Shown here piece by piece: positions 1 to 8,304 of a stretch of 64,000 bases of DNA; position 1 is the first letter of the stretch, and every line of letters starts with the position of its first letter. Origin of the DNA: Polynucleobacter sp. MWH-Berg-3C6 (GTDB lineage Bacteria > Pseudomonadota > Gammaproteobacteria > Burkholderiales > Burkholderiaceae); NCBI RefSeq assembly GCF_018881855.1, contig NZ_JACVPN010000001.1:186001-250000 (forward strand). Direction: 5' to 3'. Below the pieces are notes generated by a model, which ran no database searches, was not told where the DNA came from, and saw only the letters and a program-made list of their open reading frames with translations. The position numbers and the translations under genes are program-made.

Positions 1-324
1 CAACGTTTCAGCTTTATGGAACTTTTTTCAAAAATTGCTTTCTTGCCAGGTGTGATCCAACTTGTTCGTCAAATTTATCGCGAGCCTATTTTAGAGATGG
101 GGCACATTAGTTTACGAACGGCGACGGAACTTCGCACCTCTATAGCGGATTGTGGATTTGAGTTTCTGAGTGAAGATAAATTCGGCCTCTATTTACCATT
201 TTTGGCTGAGTTTGGCGGTGCATGGGGAGGCAGAAGAATAGCAACTATAGAGAGGCTCATAAAAAGTTCGCCATTGAATTGGGTGCTATGGACTCAAGCT
301 TATATTCTTCGTAAGCCAATTTAA
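1..324 (+). CDS. C-terminal end of a probable SAM-dependent methyltransferase (partial)
   Basis: The reading frame is open to the left edge, so only the last ~107 codons are present and the internal ATG at 16 is probably not the start. The end of the protein (tryptophan-leucine then a YILRKPI tail) looks like the C-terminus of class I methyltransferases found in lipopolysaccharide and O-antigen clusters. The catalytic, SAM-binding part lies outside the window, so this call rests on the tail and on the glycosyltransferase neighbours. It could equally be another small glycan-modifying enzyme. Confidence 0.45.
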   Translation, partial: QRFSFMELFSKIAFLPGVIQLVRQIYREPILEMGHISLRTATELRTSIADCGFEFLSEDKFGLYLPFLAEFGGAWGGRRIATIERLIKSSPLNWVLWTQAYILRKPI

Positions 325-434
325 TCAGATTAGCAAGACAATAGACGGGTTATTGCTGCTTGAATAAATTTATTTCTTTGGCCACCATTAACCCTTCTTT
401 TTGTTGCAATTCTCAGTAGAGTGAGGTATTAATC

Positions 435-2033
435 ATGGAGTTCAATAAGGTAGGGTTTTACTGGAGCAAGAGAGAGTTCATTTATTCCTTATGTGGAGCA
501 TTCGCCCTACTTTTTTGGAATTTGAAAAACTCGTTTGAATTCGGAAGGCTGGCATTTATACCTACATATGACGATGTTAGTTATTTCCTGGATGCGTTGA
601 CCCGCTATATTAAATTTATTAATGGCGATATTTTCTTGGTTTTTCTAGATGCGGTTGCCAATCCTCCCCATGCCCCAATTATTGCTCTTCAAGCTATTTT
701 TTCTTATATGGTGTTTGGCGTTAATGATTGGGCTCCCTATGTTACTAATATCTGGATTCTTCTCTTTGCATTATTGGGTGCGGCGACAGTAATACGTGGA
801 ATTGCAATGGGTCGCTGGATATTATTTCTTTATATCTTAACTGCCCCGGCCTTAGGTGCTGCTGTAGTTGAATTTCGTCCTGACATTGCTGCGGGAATGC
901 TTACGGCGATATCCGTAACAATGGCTATATACGGAGTAACTGATAAAGCGAGAGGCATTTTAATTCGTCAAGTCACATGGAGCGGGCTAATTTTTGGGTG
1001 CGCCTTATGGGCAAAACCCTCAGCATTTATATATACCCTAGGGCTAATGACATTTGGTTTGATTCTTTCCTTTATATTTGTTAGTGTAAATTCACGATAT
1101 TTTTCAGTTCAAAGCTTTAAACGTGCTGCAGTAATTTTAGCAATTGGAGCTGTGCTGTCAGCACCATATTATCTTTTGGCCGGTCATAGAGTGATTGAAT
1201 ATACCTGGGATGCTATCGTACGCGATAAGTCTATCTGGGCCATCGACATGGATTGGGGTACACACGTAAGATTTTATCTTTTTGGCCAAGGTGGGCGTTT
1301 TATGATGGGATTGCATGTGTGGGCAGCCATGCTATCGATTGGAATTGCGATAATGTGTCGATGGGCTAATCCACTGCAGCGGATACGTTTTTTTATCCTA
1401 ATTTTCGTAATACTTGTTGGGTACATAGTCGTTACAGTTAATTCAGTGAAAACCCACTTTCTTGGGGTTAGTTTTCAGTTGCTACTATTAATTTTTTCGT
1501 TACTTGTTTTTAGCGACCTCATGAGGCAATCAAAAATATGGACGATAAGGTTGCTTATGACTTTTTTGGTTTCTATCAGCCTGCTTTCTATACAGCCTGC
1601 CGGGTTTTGGGGATTTAAAAATTCAGCGCAAACTCAGTCTATCAACAATGTAGTTGCTACCGTTATAGATAGGCTGGCAATTCTCTCGAATAAAAATAGT
1701 CACCCAAAAACCGTCTTCATTACTTTTACAGGATTTTTAAATCGAGATGTTTTGTTGTATGGTCTTCTGAAGCAAGGAATTAGTTCAATGAAGATCGACT
1801 CTTGGTTTTTTAGACCACAAGAAGAAGATCCTAACCAGGTATTTGGCCGCGCTATTGATAGAGCCGATATTGTGATTGCTGCATCAGAAGGTGCGTCAGT
1901 TTCTTCTTCGGGGATGCCATCAAATAAAATTCTTCCGTTAACCCTATCTTTGGTTAAGCATAATAACAATTTTAAACTTCTAGAAATAATTCCAGCCGGC
2001 CAGGGAAATATTTACCTATATGTCCGAAAATAA
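435..2033 (+). CDS. Multispanning membrane protein, GT-C-type glycosyltransferase-like
   Basis: A 532-residue protein with about ten to twelve hydrophobic segments and a C-terminal soluble domain from about residue 420. An acidic pair (D46-D47 in YDDVSY) sits in the first external loop after the first hydrophobic stretch, where GT-C enzymes (ArnT/PMT-like, using polyprenyl-phosphate sugars) carry their catalytic acid. A second loop has the RPD motif near residue 153. It is followed after 11 bases by a small ORF and then a GT2 gene, consistent with an O-antigen or capsule operon. No close family is recognised; the substrate is unknown. A polysaccharide polymerase is an alternative. Confidence 0.6.
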   Translation: MEFNKVGFYWSKREFIYSLCGAFALLFWNLKNSFEFGRLAFIPTYDDVSYFLDALTRYIKFINGDIFLVFLDAVANPPHAPIIALQAIFSYMVFGVNDWAPYVTNIWILLFALLGAATVIRGIAMGRWILFLYILTAPALGAAVVEFRPDIAAGMLTAISVTMAIYGVTDKARGILIRQVTWSGLIFGCALWAKPSAFIYTLGLMTFGLILSFIFVSVNSRYFSVQSFKRAAVILAIGAVLSAPYYLLAGHRVIEYTWDAIVRDKSIWAIDMDWGTHVRFYLFGQGGRFMMGLHVWAAMLSIGIAIMCRWANPLQRIRFFILIFVILVGYIVVTVNSVKTHFLGVSFQLLLLIFSLLVFSDLMRQSKIWTIRLLMTFLVSISLLSIQPAGFWGFKNSAQTQSINNVVATVIDRLAILSNKNSHPKTVFITFTGFLNRDVLLYGLLKQGISSMKIDSWFFRPQEEDPNQVFGRAIDRADIVIAASEGASVSSSGMPSNKILPLTLSLVKHNNNFKLLEIIPAGQGNIYLYVRK

Positions 2034-2044
2034 TTTGAGACTTA

Positions 2045-2224
2045 ATGACCATTAAATCGCTATTTAATATATCTATATTATATATAGATCTGGTGGATGC
2101 TAGATTATATGATGAAGGTAACGTCTCCAAAAGATTTATCGGCCGACTTATTCAAGTGATGGACTTCTGCGGTTTAAGTGGTGGTACAGATTTTTGTTGC
2201 CCGCCCGTGAAGTGGCTAGAGTAA
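2045..2224 (+). CDS. Small hypothetical protein translationally coupled to the GT2 gene
   Basis: An ATG at 2045 opens 59 codons without interruption; the TAA stop overlaps the ATG of the next gene as TAATG. The stop of the preceding gene is only 11 bases upstream, so the frame fills the gap between the two neighbours exactly. The product has a hydrophobic N-terminal third and a Cys-rich end (CGLSGG, then FCCPP). I do not recognise it. It may be a genuine coupling peptide or the remnant of a larger deleted gene; no strong ribosome-binding site is seen before it. Confidence 0.4.
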   Translation: MTIKSLFNISILYIDLVDARLYDEGNVSKRFIGRLIQVMDFCGLSGGTDFCCPPVKWLE

Positions 2225-3003
2225 TGCTGCCATTTTATTCGCCGCTGGTGACCGTTGTTATTCCATCAATGAATCAAGGGCGCTTCCTTGAGAAAGCGCT
2301 TGATTCTATATTTTCTCAAAACATTCCAGTTGAGGTTTTTGTTATTGATGGGGGTTCAACTGATGAAACTCTAAGCATAATTAACAGGTGGGAAGATAGA
2401 ATTTCAGGATGGAGAAGTTATCCTGATTTAGGCCAGTCATCAGCCATTAATGAGGGGGTTGCATGGGGTAGGGCGCCTTACGTATGCTGGATTAATAGTG
2501 ATGATTGGATGTTGCCGGGATCATTGGAGGTTCTTATTAGAGCATTGGATGCTAATCCAACTTCCCCAGCAGTTTACGGTCAAGTTTTGAGTTATCACCA
2601 AAACTCTGGCAAAGAAAATTATGTATGGGTTGAGAAATTTTCAAAAAATAGATTATCTATTCGATGCATTATTTCTCAGCCTGGAACTTTGATACGTCGC
2701 TCTGCATGGGAGGCGGTAAATGGACTTGACGCAAGCTTATTTATGGCAATGGATTATGACTTATGGTGGCGATTATTTATAACAATAGGCCCCTTGAAAT
2801 ATATTGATAAATTAGTAGCGGTAAATCGTGAGCATTCAGAAACTAAAACTAAAAATTTTAGATTAAAGCATTATGTAGAGGCTATGAAAATTGTAAAAAA
2901 ATACAATGGTTATTTGCCTATCAAATGGTGGTTACTGCAGCCTTATTCGATCTGGTTTAAATCTTTGAAAAATATATGTTACAAGTTTTTTAGAATGGAA
3001 TGA
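2224..3003 (+). CDS. Glycosyltransferase family 2
   Basis: A GT-A-fold glycosyltransferase transferring a sugar from a nucleotide donor, probably to a lipid-linked glycan at the inner face of the membrane. The N-terminus reads VTVVIPSMNQG, followed by DGGSTDE (from residue 42) and the metal-binding NSDD at residues 91-94, where GT2 enzymes have their DXD. The C-terminus (AMDYDLWWRL about residue 176) matches the family's ED/W region. The frame extends upstream to a TTG at 2194, but the ATG at 2224 overlaps the previous stop as TAATG and directly precedes the first beta strand, so it is preferred. At 259 residues it is a short, single-domain member. Confidence 0.85.
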   Translation: MLPFYSPLVTVVIPSMNQGRFLEKALDSIFSQNIPVEVFVIDGGSTDETLSIINRWEDRISGWRSYPDLGQSSAINEGVAWGRAPYVCWINSDDWMLPGSLEVLIRALDANPTSPAVYGQVLSYHQNSGKENYVWVEKFSKNRLSIRCIISQPGTLIRRSAWEAVNGLDASLFMAMDYDLWWRLFITIGPLKYIDKLVAVNREHSETKTKNFRLKHYVEAMKIVKKYNGYLPIKWWLLQPYSIWFKSLKNICYKFFRME

Positions 3004-3119
3004 ATCATTTAAGCGCCCCTTTTACTTTAATTCAATGATGTGTTTTTCTGAAATTAATTTAGTTATCAGGTTATGTGTATACAAAAGTTAAATATGATCT
3101 TTCTTGGATTTCGTTTTAA

Positions 3120-4241
3120 ATGAAAGTTTTACACTTTTATAAGACTTGCTACCCAGATTCATTTGGCGGGGTCGAGCAGGTTATCCATCAATTAGCGCAT
3201 GGATCAGCCGTTTTGGGAGTAGAGACAACTATCTTATCTTTAACCCCCAAAAGAGATGATAGGATTATTGAGGTAGGCGGATATAAGGTTGTACGTTGCT
3301 ATAGCAATTTCAAGCTGGCCTCCACTGATTTTTCTTTGAGCGCTTTTTGGAGCTTCAATGAGTTAGTAAAAAATGCTGATATTGTTCATTATCATTTTCC
3401 ATGGCCATTTATGGATTTAGTGCATCTACTATTAGGTATAAAAAAGCCATCGATCGTTACATATCACTCTGATATTGTTAAGCAAAAAAATCTAGTAAAA
3501 CTTTATAGACCATTAAAAAATAAATTTCTTAAAAGTGTCGGTTCAATTGTTGCTACTTCCCCAAATTATTTGGAGACAAGTGATGTTTTGCAGTTTTATA
3601 GAGATAAGGTCGAAGTTATTCCAATTGGACTTGATAAGAGTTTATATCCATCTGTGAATGTTGAAAGGTCGAAATTTTGGCAAAATAAATTGGGAGGTAA
3701 ATTTTTTCTTTTTATAGGGGTGCTTAGATATTATAAGGGCTTACATATCTTACTGGATGCATTAGCCTTGGGAGATCTGCCTACGGTCATTATTGGCGCG
3801 GGTCCCATAGAGTTAGAATTAAAACTTAAAGCAGCTTCGTTGGGATTAAAAAATATTATTTTCTTAGGGCGGGTATCTGAAGAAGATAAGATTGCCATAC
3901 TTGACTTATCTTATGCAATAGTGTTTCCATCGCATTTGCGGTCTGAAGCATTTGGCATCTCTCTTTTAGAGGGAGCAATGTTTGGTAAGCCCATGATATC
4001 TAGCGAAATTGGGACTGGTACCTCTTTCATTAATAGCGACCACGAGACAGGTATCGTTATTCCGCCATCCTCCCCTAAAGATTTACATGCGGCAATGGTT
4101 TATTTATGGAATAACAAAACAGCTGCAAGTATGATGGGTTTGAATGCTTTTGTTCGATATAAAAAGTTTTTTACTGCGGACAAAATGTGTCAAAGCTATA
4201 AATCTCTATATCAACGCTTAATCTATGAAAAGTCGAAATAA
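3120..4241 (+). CDS. Glycosyltransferase family 4 (GT-B fold)
   Basis: A 373-residue retaining glycosyltransferase. GGVEQ at residues 17-21 forms the N-terminal acceptor-side glycine loop. The donor domain has GVLRYYKG near residue 200 and the E-x7-E signature of GT4 enzymes (E276 to E284 within EAFGISLLE). Mannosyl- and galactosyl-transferases of O-antigen clusters share this plan; the actual sugar cannot be told. It is the last gene of the glycan segment. DNA here is clearly richer in A+T than the wecA gene downstream, a common sign of horizontally acquired surface-antigen genes. Confidence 0.88.
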   Translation: MKVLHFYKTCYPDSFGGVEQVIHQLAHGSAVLGVETTILSLTPKRDDRIIEVGGYKVVRCYSNFKLASTDFSLSAFWSFNELVKNADIVHYHFPWPFMDLVHLLLGIKKPSIVTYHSDIVKQKNLVKLYRPLKNKFLKSVGSIVATSPNYLETSDVLQFYRDKVEVIPIGLDKSLYPSVNVERSKFWQNKLGGKFFLFIGVLRYYKGLHILLDALALGDLPTVIIGAGPIELELKLKAASLGLKNIIFLGRVSEEDKIAILDLSYAIVFPSHLRSEAFGISLLEGAMFGKPMISSEIGTGTSFINSDHETGIVIPPSSPKDLHAAMVYLWNNKTAASMMGLNAFVRYKKFFTADKMCQSYKSLYQRLIYEKSK

Positions 4242-4556
4242 TTATTAATTTGGATTGACCCCTTTTAAATAGTCCGTCGCCGTATCCGTCTTTGACCTGT
4301 GCCCTCTGCTCATGATTGCAGCCAAGCTATCTCCAGACCTCAGAAGATCCTGGATTGCCCAACGCTTATGGTGTGGCTACTGATGTGGTTAATTATCTCT
4401 TGGGGAGTTTTGTATCTTTGGTTAAATCTCTTCTTTTTATGGGGTAAAAGTATTTGAAAAAGAGAATGGATTTGGTGGTGGAATAGAGAGCTAAGAGCGC
4501 TAATACTCCTCAGAAAGTAAATGAGCAAGCCCCCTGAATTAGTCTAGAATCGAAGT
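4242..4556. other. Gene-poor junction between glycan segment and wecA
   Basis: No intact gene is seen in these ~315 bases. The left third, read on the minus strand, resembles the C-terminal end of a tyrosine recombinase (separate entry). The remainder has only short frames without ribosome-binding sites. The position, at the boundary between A+T-rich glycan genes and the conserved wecA gene, suggests a recombination scar. Confidence 0.5.
4245..4376 (-). pseudogene. Possible remnant of a tyrosine recombinase C-terminus
   Basis: Read on the minus strand from 4376, an open stretch of 43 codons ends in TAA at 4245. It contains H-x-x-R (residues 2-5), a GD-x-L turn, then RGH at 24-26 and a tyrosine at 36. 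XerD has H/R separated from the second H by 23 and the nucleophilic Tyr 9 further on; here the spacings are 21 and 10, so the fit is close but not exact. An in-frame stop lies immediately upstream (4377-4379) and no catalytic N-terminal half is present, so any such gene is dead. The call is tentative. Confidence 0.33.
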
Positions 4557-5657
4557 ATGTCTGCATTAATTGCCTCATTTCTAACTTCACTTCTGGTCAC
4601 TTTGTGGGTGGTTCGCTATAGCCATTTACATTCTCATTTGACGGCTGATTCTGATTTATCTGGTGTGCAAAAGTTTCATACTGTTGCTGTTCCTCGTGTG
4701 GGCGGTATTGGTATTTTCTTAGGTATATTGCTTGCGTTGTCTATGCGTTATTTTCAGAACTCAGAGGTAGGTACTTTTGGCTTGCTTCTGATCGCCGCAT
4801 CCTTACCGGCTTTTCTATCGGGCTTAATTGAGGATCTCACTAAGAGAGTGGGCGTGCGTGTACGCCTCTTGGCCACCGTTGCTTCTGCAGGACTAGCCGG
4901 CTACTTCTTAAATGCTTGGCTCAGTAGCGTGCAGATCTTGGGTATTGATAATTTGATGCTGGCCTACCCGTTTGTAGCGATTGCCATTACTTGCTTTGCT
5001 GTAGGTGGCGTAGCCAATGCATTCAATATCATTGATGGATATAACGGCTTATCTGCAATGGTAGCCGTGATTATTCTGTCTGGTATTGCTTATGTTGCTT
5101 TTCAGGTAAGTGACTTCCTTATCATGATTGCAGCGCTAGCCATGATTGGTGCTTTATTGGGCTTTTTAGTATGGAACTACCCACGTGGCTTAATCTTTTT
5201 GGGTGATGGCGGGGCTTACTTTGTCGGCTTCTGGATTGCGGAGCTCTCAGTTTTACTCACTTCACGCCATCCTGAAGTATCAAAATGGTTTCCGCTACTG
5301 CTGTGCTTGTACCCCATCTTTGAAACACTCTTTACGATCTATCGCCGCGTCATTCTCAAAAGAGTTCATCCAGGCATGCCTGATGCTTCTCACTTGCACC
5401 AATTGATTTATATGCGCATTGTGCGCTGGTCTATAGGCGGTGAAGATGGTTTACCAACCACCCAACGTAATGCCATGACTTCACCTTATTTATGGGTATT
5501 AGCGGCTTTATCTGTGATTCCGGCAATTCTGTTTTGGCGCTATCACCTTGTCTTAAAGGCTTTTGCTGTTCTATTTGCCATTACCTATGTCTGGATCTAT
5601 TGGAGCATTGTGCGCTTTAAGGCTCCCGAGTGGATACGTATTCGCAACAGCAATTAG
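4557..5657 (+). CDS. wecA: Undecaprenyl-phosphate GlcNAc-1-phosphate transferase family (MraY/WecA)
   Basis: An integral inner-membrane enzyme that transfers a HexNAc-1-phosphate from UDP-sugar to undecaprenyl phosphate, starting O-antigen or related glycan synthesis. About eleven hydrophobic segments are visible. Family motifs appear in order: VPRVGGIGI (~45), EDLTKR with the Mg-binding region (~91), NAFNIIDGYNGLS (~154), FLGDGGAYF (~217) and the HLHQL cytoplasmic loop (~281). At 366 residues the length is normal. It could use UDP-GalNAc, QuiNAc or FucNAc rather than GlcNAc. It follows the glycosyltransferase genes but is separated from them by a 315-base gap and has ordinary local base composition. 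Confidence 0.85.
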   Translation: MSALIASFLTSLLVTLWVVRYSHLHSHLTADSDLSGVQKFHTVAVPRVGGIGIFLGILLALSMRYFQNSEVGTFGLLLIAASLPAFLSGLIEDLTKRVGVRVRLLATVASAGLAGYFLNAWLSSVQILGIDNLMLAYPFVAIAITCFAVGGVANAFNIIDGYNGLSAMVAVIILSGIAYVAFQVSDFLIMIAALAMIGALLGFLVWNYPRGLIFLGDGGAYFVGFWIAELSVLLTSRHPEVSKWFPLLLCLYPIFETLFTIYRRVILKRVHPGMPDASHLHQLIYMRIVRWSIGGEDGLPTTQRNAMTSPYLWVLAALSVIPAILFWRYHLVLKAFAVLFAITYVWIYWSIVRFKAPEWIRIRNSN

Positions 5658-5830
5658 TGTTCGTAGTTAGTCTCTGCAGTAAGTTGTTGTATCAAGTCTT
5701 CAGACTAAATACCTTCATCCGCATCTCCTACTTTTTCAGTAGCTTCTTTCACCTCTATCAAGCTTAGCTTTCACAGATAGGGTCAGACAGTATTTACGCT
5801 CTTTCTCTAAAACAACAGAAGGAGATCTCA

Positions 5831-5962
5831 ATGCTTTCAATTGAATATACCCATAAACGCGCCAAATTATTTCGACTTGAGCTCAGCTTGCTAATGGTAA
5901 GTGTCTTGGCTGTGATTATTTTGTTCTGGCAGGTCTTGAGTATTCTCAAAATCGTCAAGTAA
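5831..5962 (+). CDS. Small single-span membrane protein (43 aa)
   Basis: A 43-codon frame starting at ATG 5831 has one of the best Shine-Dalgarno sequences in the window, AGAAGGAGA at 5817-5825, with five bases to the start. The product begins with a basic amphipathic stretch (HKRAKLFRLE), followed by about 20 hydrophobic residues (LLMVSVLAVIILFW) and a short LKIVK tail: a single transmembrane helix with positive residues inside. No family is recognised. It stands alone between wecA and convergent chaA. Confidence 0.55.
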   Translation: MLSIEYTHKRAKLFRLELSLLMVSVLAVIILFWQVLSILKIVK

Positions 5963-6049
5963 AGCAAATACAGAAAAGTAACTATTTTCTATTTTTATTG
6001 CTTTAATTATGTTGTCTTGCTCTACTTGTCTTTGTTTTATATCTAGACC

Positions 6050-7069
6050 TTAAGGCACTAAGCTCAAGAACAAATACTCAAAGAAGATAATGAGATGTAC
6101 CACCCCTTGTAATAGCGTAGTTCTGCCAATGGCCAGCGTGAGTGCGCCAATAAAGAAGGTCAGATACATGAGGGTGACATTGAGGCTGCTAATGCCTAGA
6201 CTGAGCGGTAAATCAAAGAAGATCGCAATGGCTGCAATCGTTGGAATAGATAAACCAATACTTGCTAGTGCTGACCCTAAGGCCAAGTTCAGACTACTTT
6301 GTAATCGATTAGCCTTAGCTGCCCGCACAGCTGCAAAGCCTTCTGGAAGAAGTACTAGCATTGCAATGGCAATGCCAACAATGGTCTTAGGCGCACCAGC
6401 AGCTTTTACTCCTGCCTCAATGGCTGGGCTCAGTAACTCAGCAAGCCCTACCACCACAATCAAAGAAGCAATCAGCAATAAAGCACTGACTGTAGTCTTG
6501 AGATTGCTCGGCTTAGGCGCATGAAAATTAATATCGGTTTTTTTCTCTTCGGTCTTTGGCAGGTAGTAGTCGCGATGACTGACTGTCTGAAAGAATAAAA
6601 ATGCGCCGTACAGCACAAAAGAAGCAATCCCCGCAAAAGCCAATTGGCTTTTCGTAAAGTCTGGGCCAGGGGTGCTCACGGTCACAATCGGCATGACCAA
6701 AATAAAGGTAGCCAAGGCAGTCAGAACTGCCAAAGCAGAGTTGGTGCCCTCATTACGAAAGCTCATTTCATGATGGTGCAAGCCGCCAATAAAAATACAT
6801 AGACCAATCACGCCATTGAGAACAATCATGACAGTTGCAAACACGGCATCCCTGGCAATAAATTGCGATCCTTCATGGCCTGAGAGCATCATGGAAATGA
6901 TTAAGGACACTTCAATGATAGTGACGCTAATGGCGAGGATTAAAGCGCCATAGGGCTCACCCGTTTTATGGGCAATGACTTCAGCGTGGTGAACAGCCGA
7001 TAGAACGCCCCCAATGAGGGTAATGCTCATGATGGCAATAAACCAAGTTTGGCTCAGAAGGTCAGTCAT
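6050..7069 (-). CDS. chaA: Calcium/proton antiporter ChaA family
   Basis: An inner-membrane cation/proton exchanger of the CaCA superfamily, thought to extrude Ca2+ (and Na+/K+ in E. coli) at alkaline pH. Two homologous halves are visible. The first alpha repeat contains GEPYGALILAISVTIIEVSL with its conserved Glu (residues ~36-55); the second has PEGFAAVRAAKANRLQSSLN and GSALASIGLSIP (~240-275). Between the halves is a charged hydrophilic loop (KTEEKKTD). At 339 residues it is slightly shorter than the E. coli protein. A 144-codon frame on the opposite strand is only its shadow. Confidence 0.88.
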   Translation of the reverse strand: MTDLLSQTWFIAIMSITLIGGVLSAVHHAEVIAHKTGEPYGALILAISVTIIEVSLIISMMLSGHEGSQFIARDAVFATVMIVLNGVIGLCIFIGGLHHHEMSFRNEGTNSALAVLTALATFILVMPIVTVSTPGPDFTKSQLAFAGIASFVLYGAFLFFQTVSHRDYYLPKTEEKKTDINFHAPKPSNLKTTVSALLLIASLIVVVGLAELLSPAIEAGVKAAGAPKTIVGIAIAMLVLLPEGFAAVRAAKANRLQSSLNLALGSALASIGLSIPTIAAIAIFFDLPLSLGISSLNVTLMYLTFFIGALTLAIGRTTLLQGVVHLIIFFEYLFLSLVP

Positions 7070-7158
7070 ATCAGCTATCAGTGAAAAGTATTGGATTGGT
7101 TTAAGCTAGCAGGATCTATTGATGAATAATCTATATAAATGAGAGTGTATAGCCTTCC

Positions 7159-7521
7159 ATGAAAGCCATTATTTTATTTGGGCATGGTGCCCGTGATGCC
7201 CGCTGGCGTGAGCCGTTTGATCGCTTGGCTGCTCTTTGGAAAGCGCAACATCCACAGGTATTGGTGCAACTCGCCTTCTTAGAAATGATGGAGCCTAGCT
7301 TATCTAGCGCTATTGGTGATTTAGCAAGCCAAGGTGTTCATCAGATTACTGTAGTGCCTGTCTTTTTTGGCCAAGGTGGCCATCTTCGAAATGACTTTCC
7401 GATACTGCTAGAAGAGTGTCGTACTCAATACCCACAAATTCAATTAAGCACAACGCTGGCTGTTGGCGAGAATGATGCTGTCTTGCAAGCCATTGTCGAT
7501 TTCGCTGCTAAGGCTCTCTGA
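7159..7521 (+). CDS. cbiX: Sirohydrochlorin chelatase CbiX, short single-domain form
   Basis: A class II chelatase that inserts Fe2+ or Co2+ into sirohydrochlorin. The 120-residue protein has the N-terminal histidine of the active site (H9 in LFGHGARD), the FLEMMEP segment with E42, and the second histidine H75 in GQGGHLRND. This is the small CbiX type that acts as a homodimer. With cobA on the opposite strand and cysI nearby, iron insertion to make siroheme for sulfite reductase is the likely job. Its last 78 bases overlap the 3' end of the convergent cobA gene. Confidence 0.88.
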   Translation: MKAIILFGHGARDARWREPFDRLAALWKAQHPQVLVQLAFLEMMEPSLSSAIGDLASQGVHQITVVPVFFGQGGHLRNDFPILLEECRTQYPQIQLSTTLAVGENDAVLQAIVDFAAKAL

Positions 7522-8295
7522 GTTTTCTCTTAAGGCCTCGCCAATCATGATCAGCGCTGGTGAGCTGCTATCAAACCAGTCATCTGCTTTACCTTGAGCT
7601 AACCCACCAAGATTACTCGACCAGTGACGCTCTTTAGGGGTACTAACAGCCTCCAGAATATGGACGGGGGTATCTGCAGTGTGATTAACTCCGGATTCAA
7701 TTAGCTGCTTTGCAATACGCGCAGCATCTTTGCGACCCATGTAATACACCAAGGTATCCGCTGAGGGATTTTGCATCGGTCCAGTAGTAGATGTGACAGC
7801 AGACCCAATAGCCTCCAAATCACCATGGGTATTCTCAGTACCCTGAGCTAAAGTCACAAAGGCCACACTGCGACTCACTCCGCGTAAGGTAAGTGATTGT
7901 TGGAGGCTTGCTGCGCCAGCTAGAGCAGCAGTAATGCCGGGAACCACTTCAACTGCAATGCCCGCCTCTTTAAGGGCAGTGATTTCTTCATCAGCCCTAC
8001 CAAAGAGCATCGGGTCACCACCCTTCAGACGGACAACTGTTTGGTATTTTTGTGCAGCATCGACTAAGCGTTTATTAATAAAGTGCTGAGCAGAAGATAA
8101 TTTGCCACAACGCTTGCCAACTGCCACTTGAACAGCTTGCGGACAAAGATCGAGCATTTCAGGGCCAACTAAAGCATCATAAAAAACAATATCAGCCTGT
8201 GCTAATAGTTTTGCACCACGCACAGTAATGAGATCAGCTGCACCAGGACCAGCACCAACTAAATAGACTTTGCCAAGAGGTGAATGGGTATTCAT
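7444..8295 (-). CDS. cobA: Uroporphyrinogen-III C-methyltransferase
   Basis: A cytoplasmic SAM-dependent enzyme that methylates uroporphyrinogen III at C2 and C7 to give precorrin-2, the branch to siroheme and cobalamin. The N-terminal VYLVGAGPGAADLITVRG is the family signature; VVRLKGGDPMLFGR (about residues 86-99) and VPGITAALAGAASLQQSLTLRG (about 117-138) line the substrate and SAM sites. It is a stand-alone methyltransferase without the CysG oxidase/chelatase domain. It follows DUF934 and cysI in the same direction with a 9-base gap, as in the betaproteobacterial sulfur-assimilation operon. The C-terminal ~25 residues lie in the overlap with cbiX. Confidence 0.9.
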   Translation of the reverse strand: MNTHSPLGKVYLVGAGPGAADLITVRGAKLLAQADIVFYDALVGPEMLDLCPQAVQVAVGKRCGKLSSAQHFINKRLVDAAQKYQTVVRLKGGDPMLFGRADEEITALKEAGIAVEVVPGITAALAGAASLQQSLTLRGVSRSVAFVTLAQGTENTHGDLEAIGSAVTSTTGPMQNPSADTLVYYMGRKDAARIAKQLIESGVNHTADTPVHILEAVSTPKERHWSSNLGGLAQGKADDWFDSSSPALIMIGEALRENSESLSSEIDNGLQDSIILANSQRCA

Positions 8296-8304
8296 AAGAG
8301 GTGC

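Noticed and set aside
2071-2089. Palindrome ATCTATAT/ATATAGAT
   Set aside because: Falls inside a plausible small ORF in A+T-rich DNA, where such palindromes arise by chance.
4340-4528. 62-codon minus-strand ORF next to the putative recombinase remnant
   Set aside because: It is in another frame from the H-x-x-R stretch, has no ribosome-binding site and no family features.
6090-6524. 144-codon plus-strand ORF opposite chaA
   Set aside because: Antisense shadow of a membrane protein; Ala/Ser/Pro-rich without recognisable motifs.
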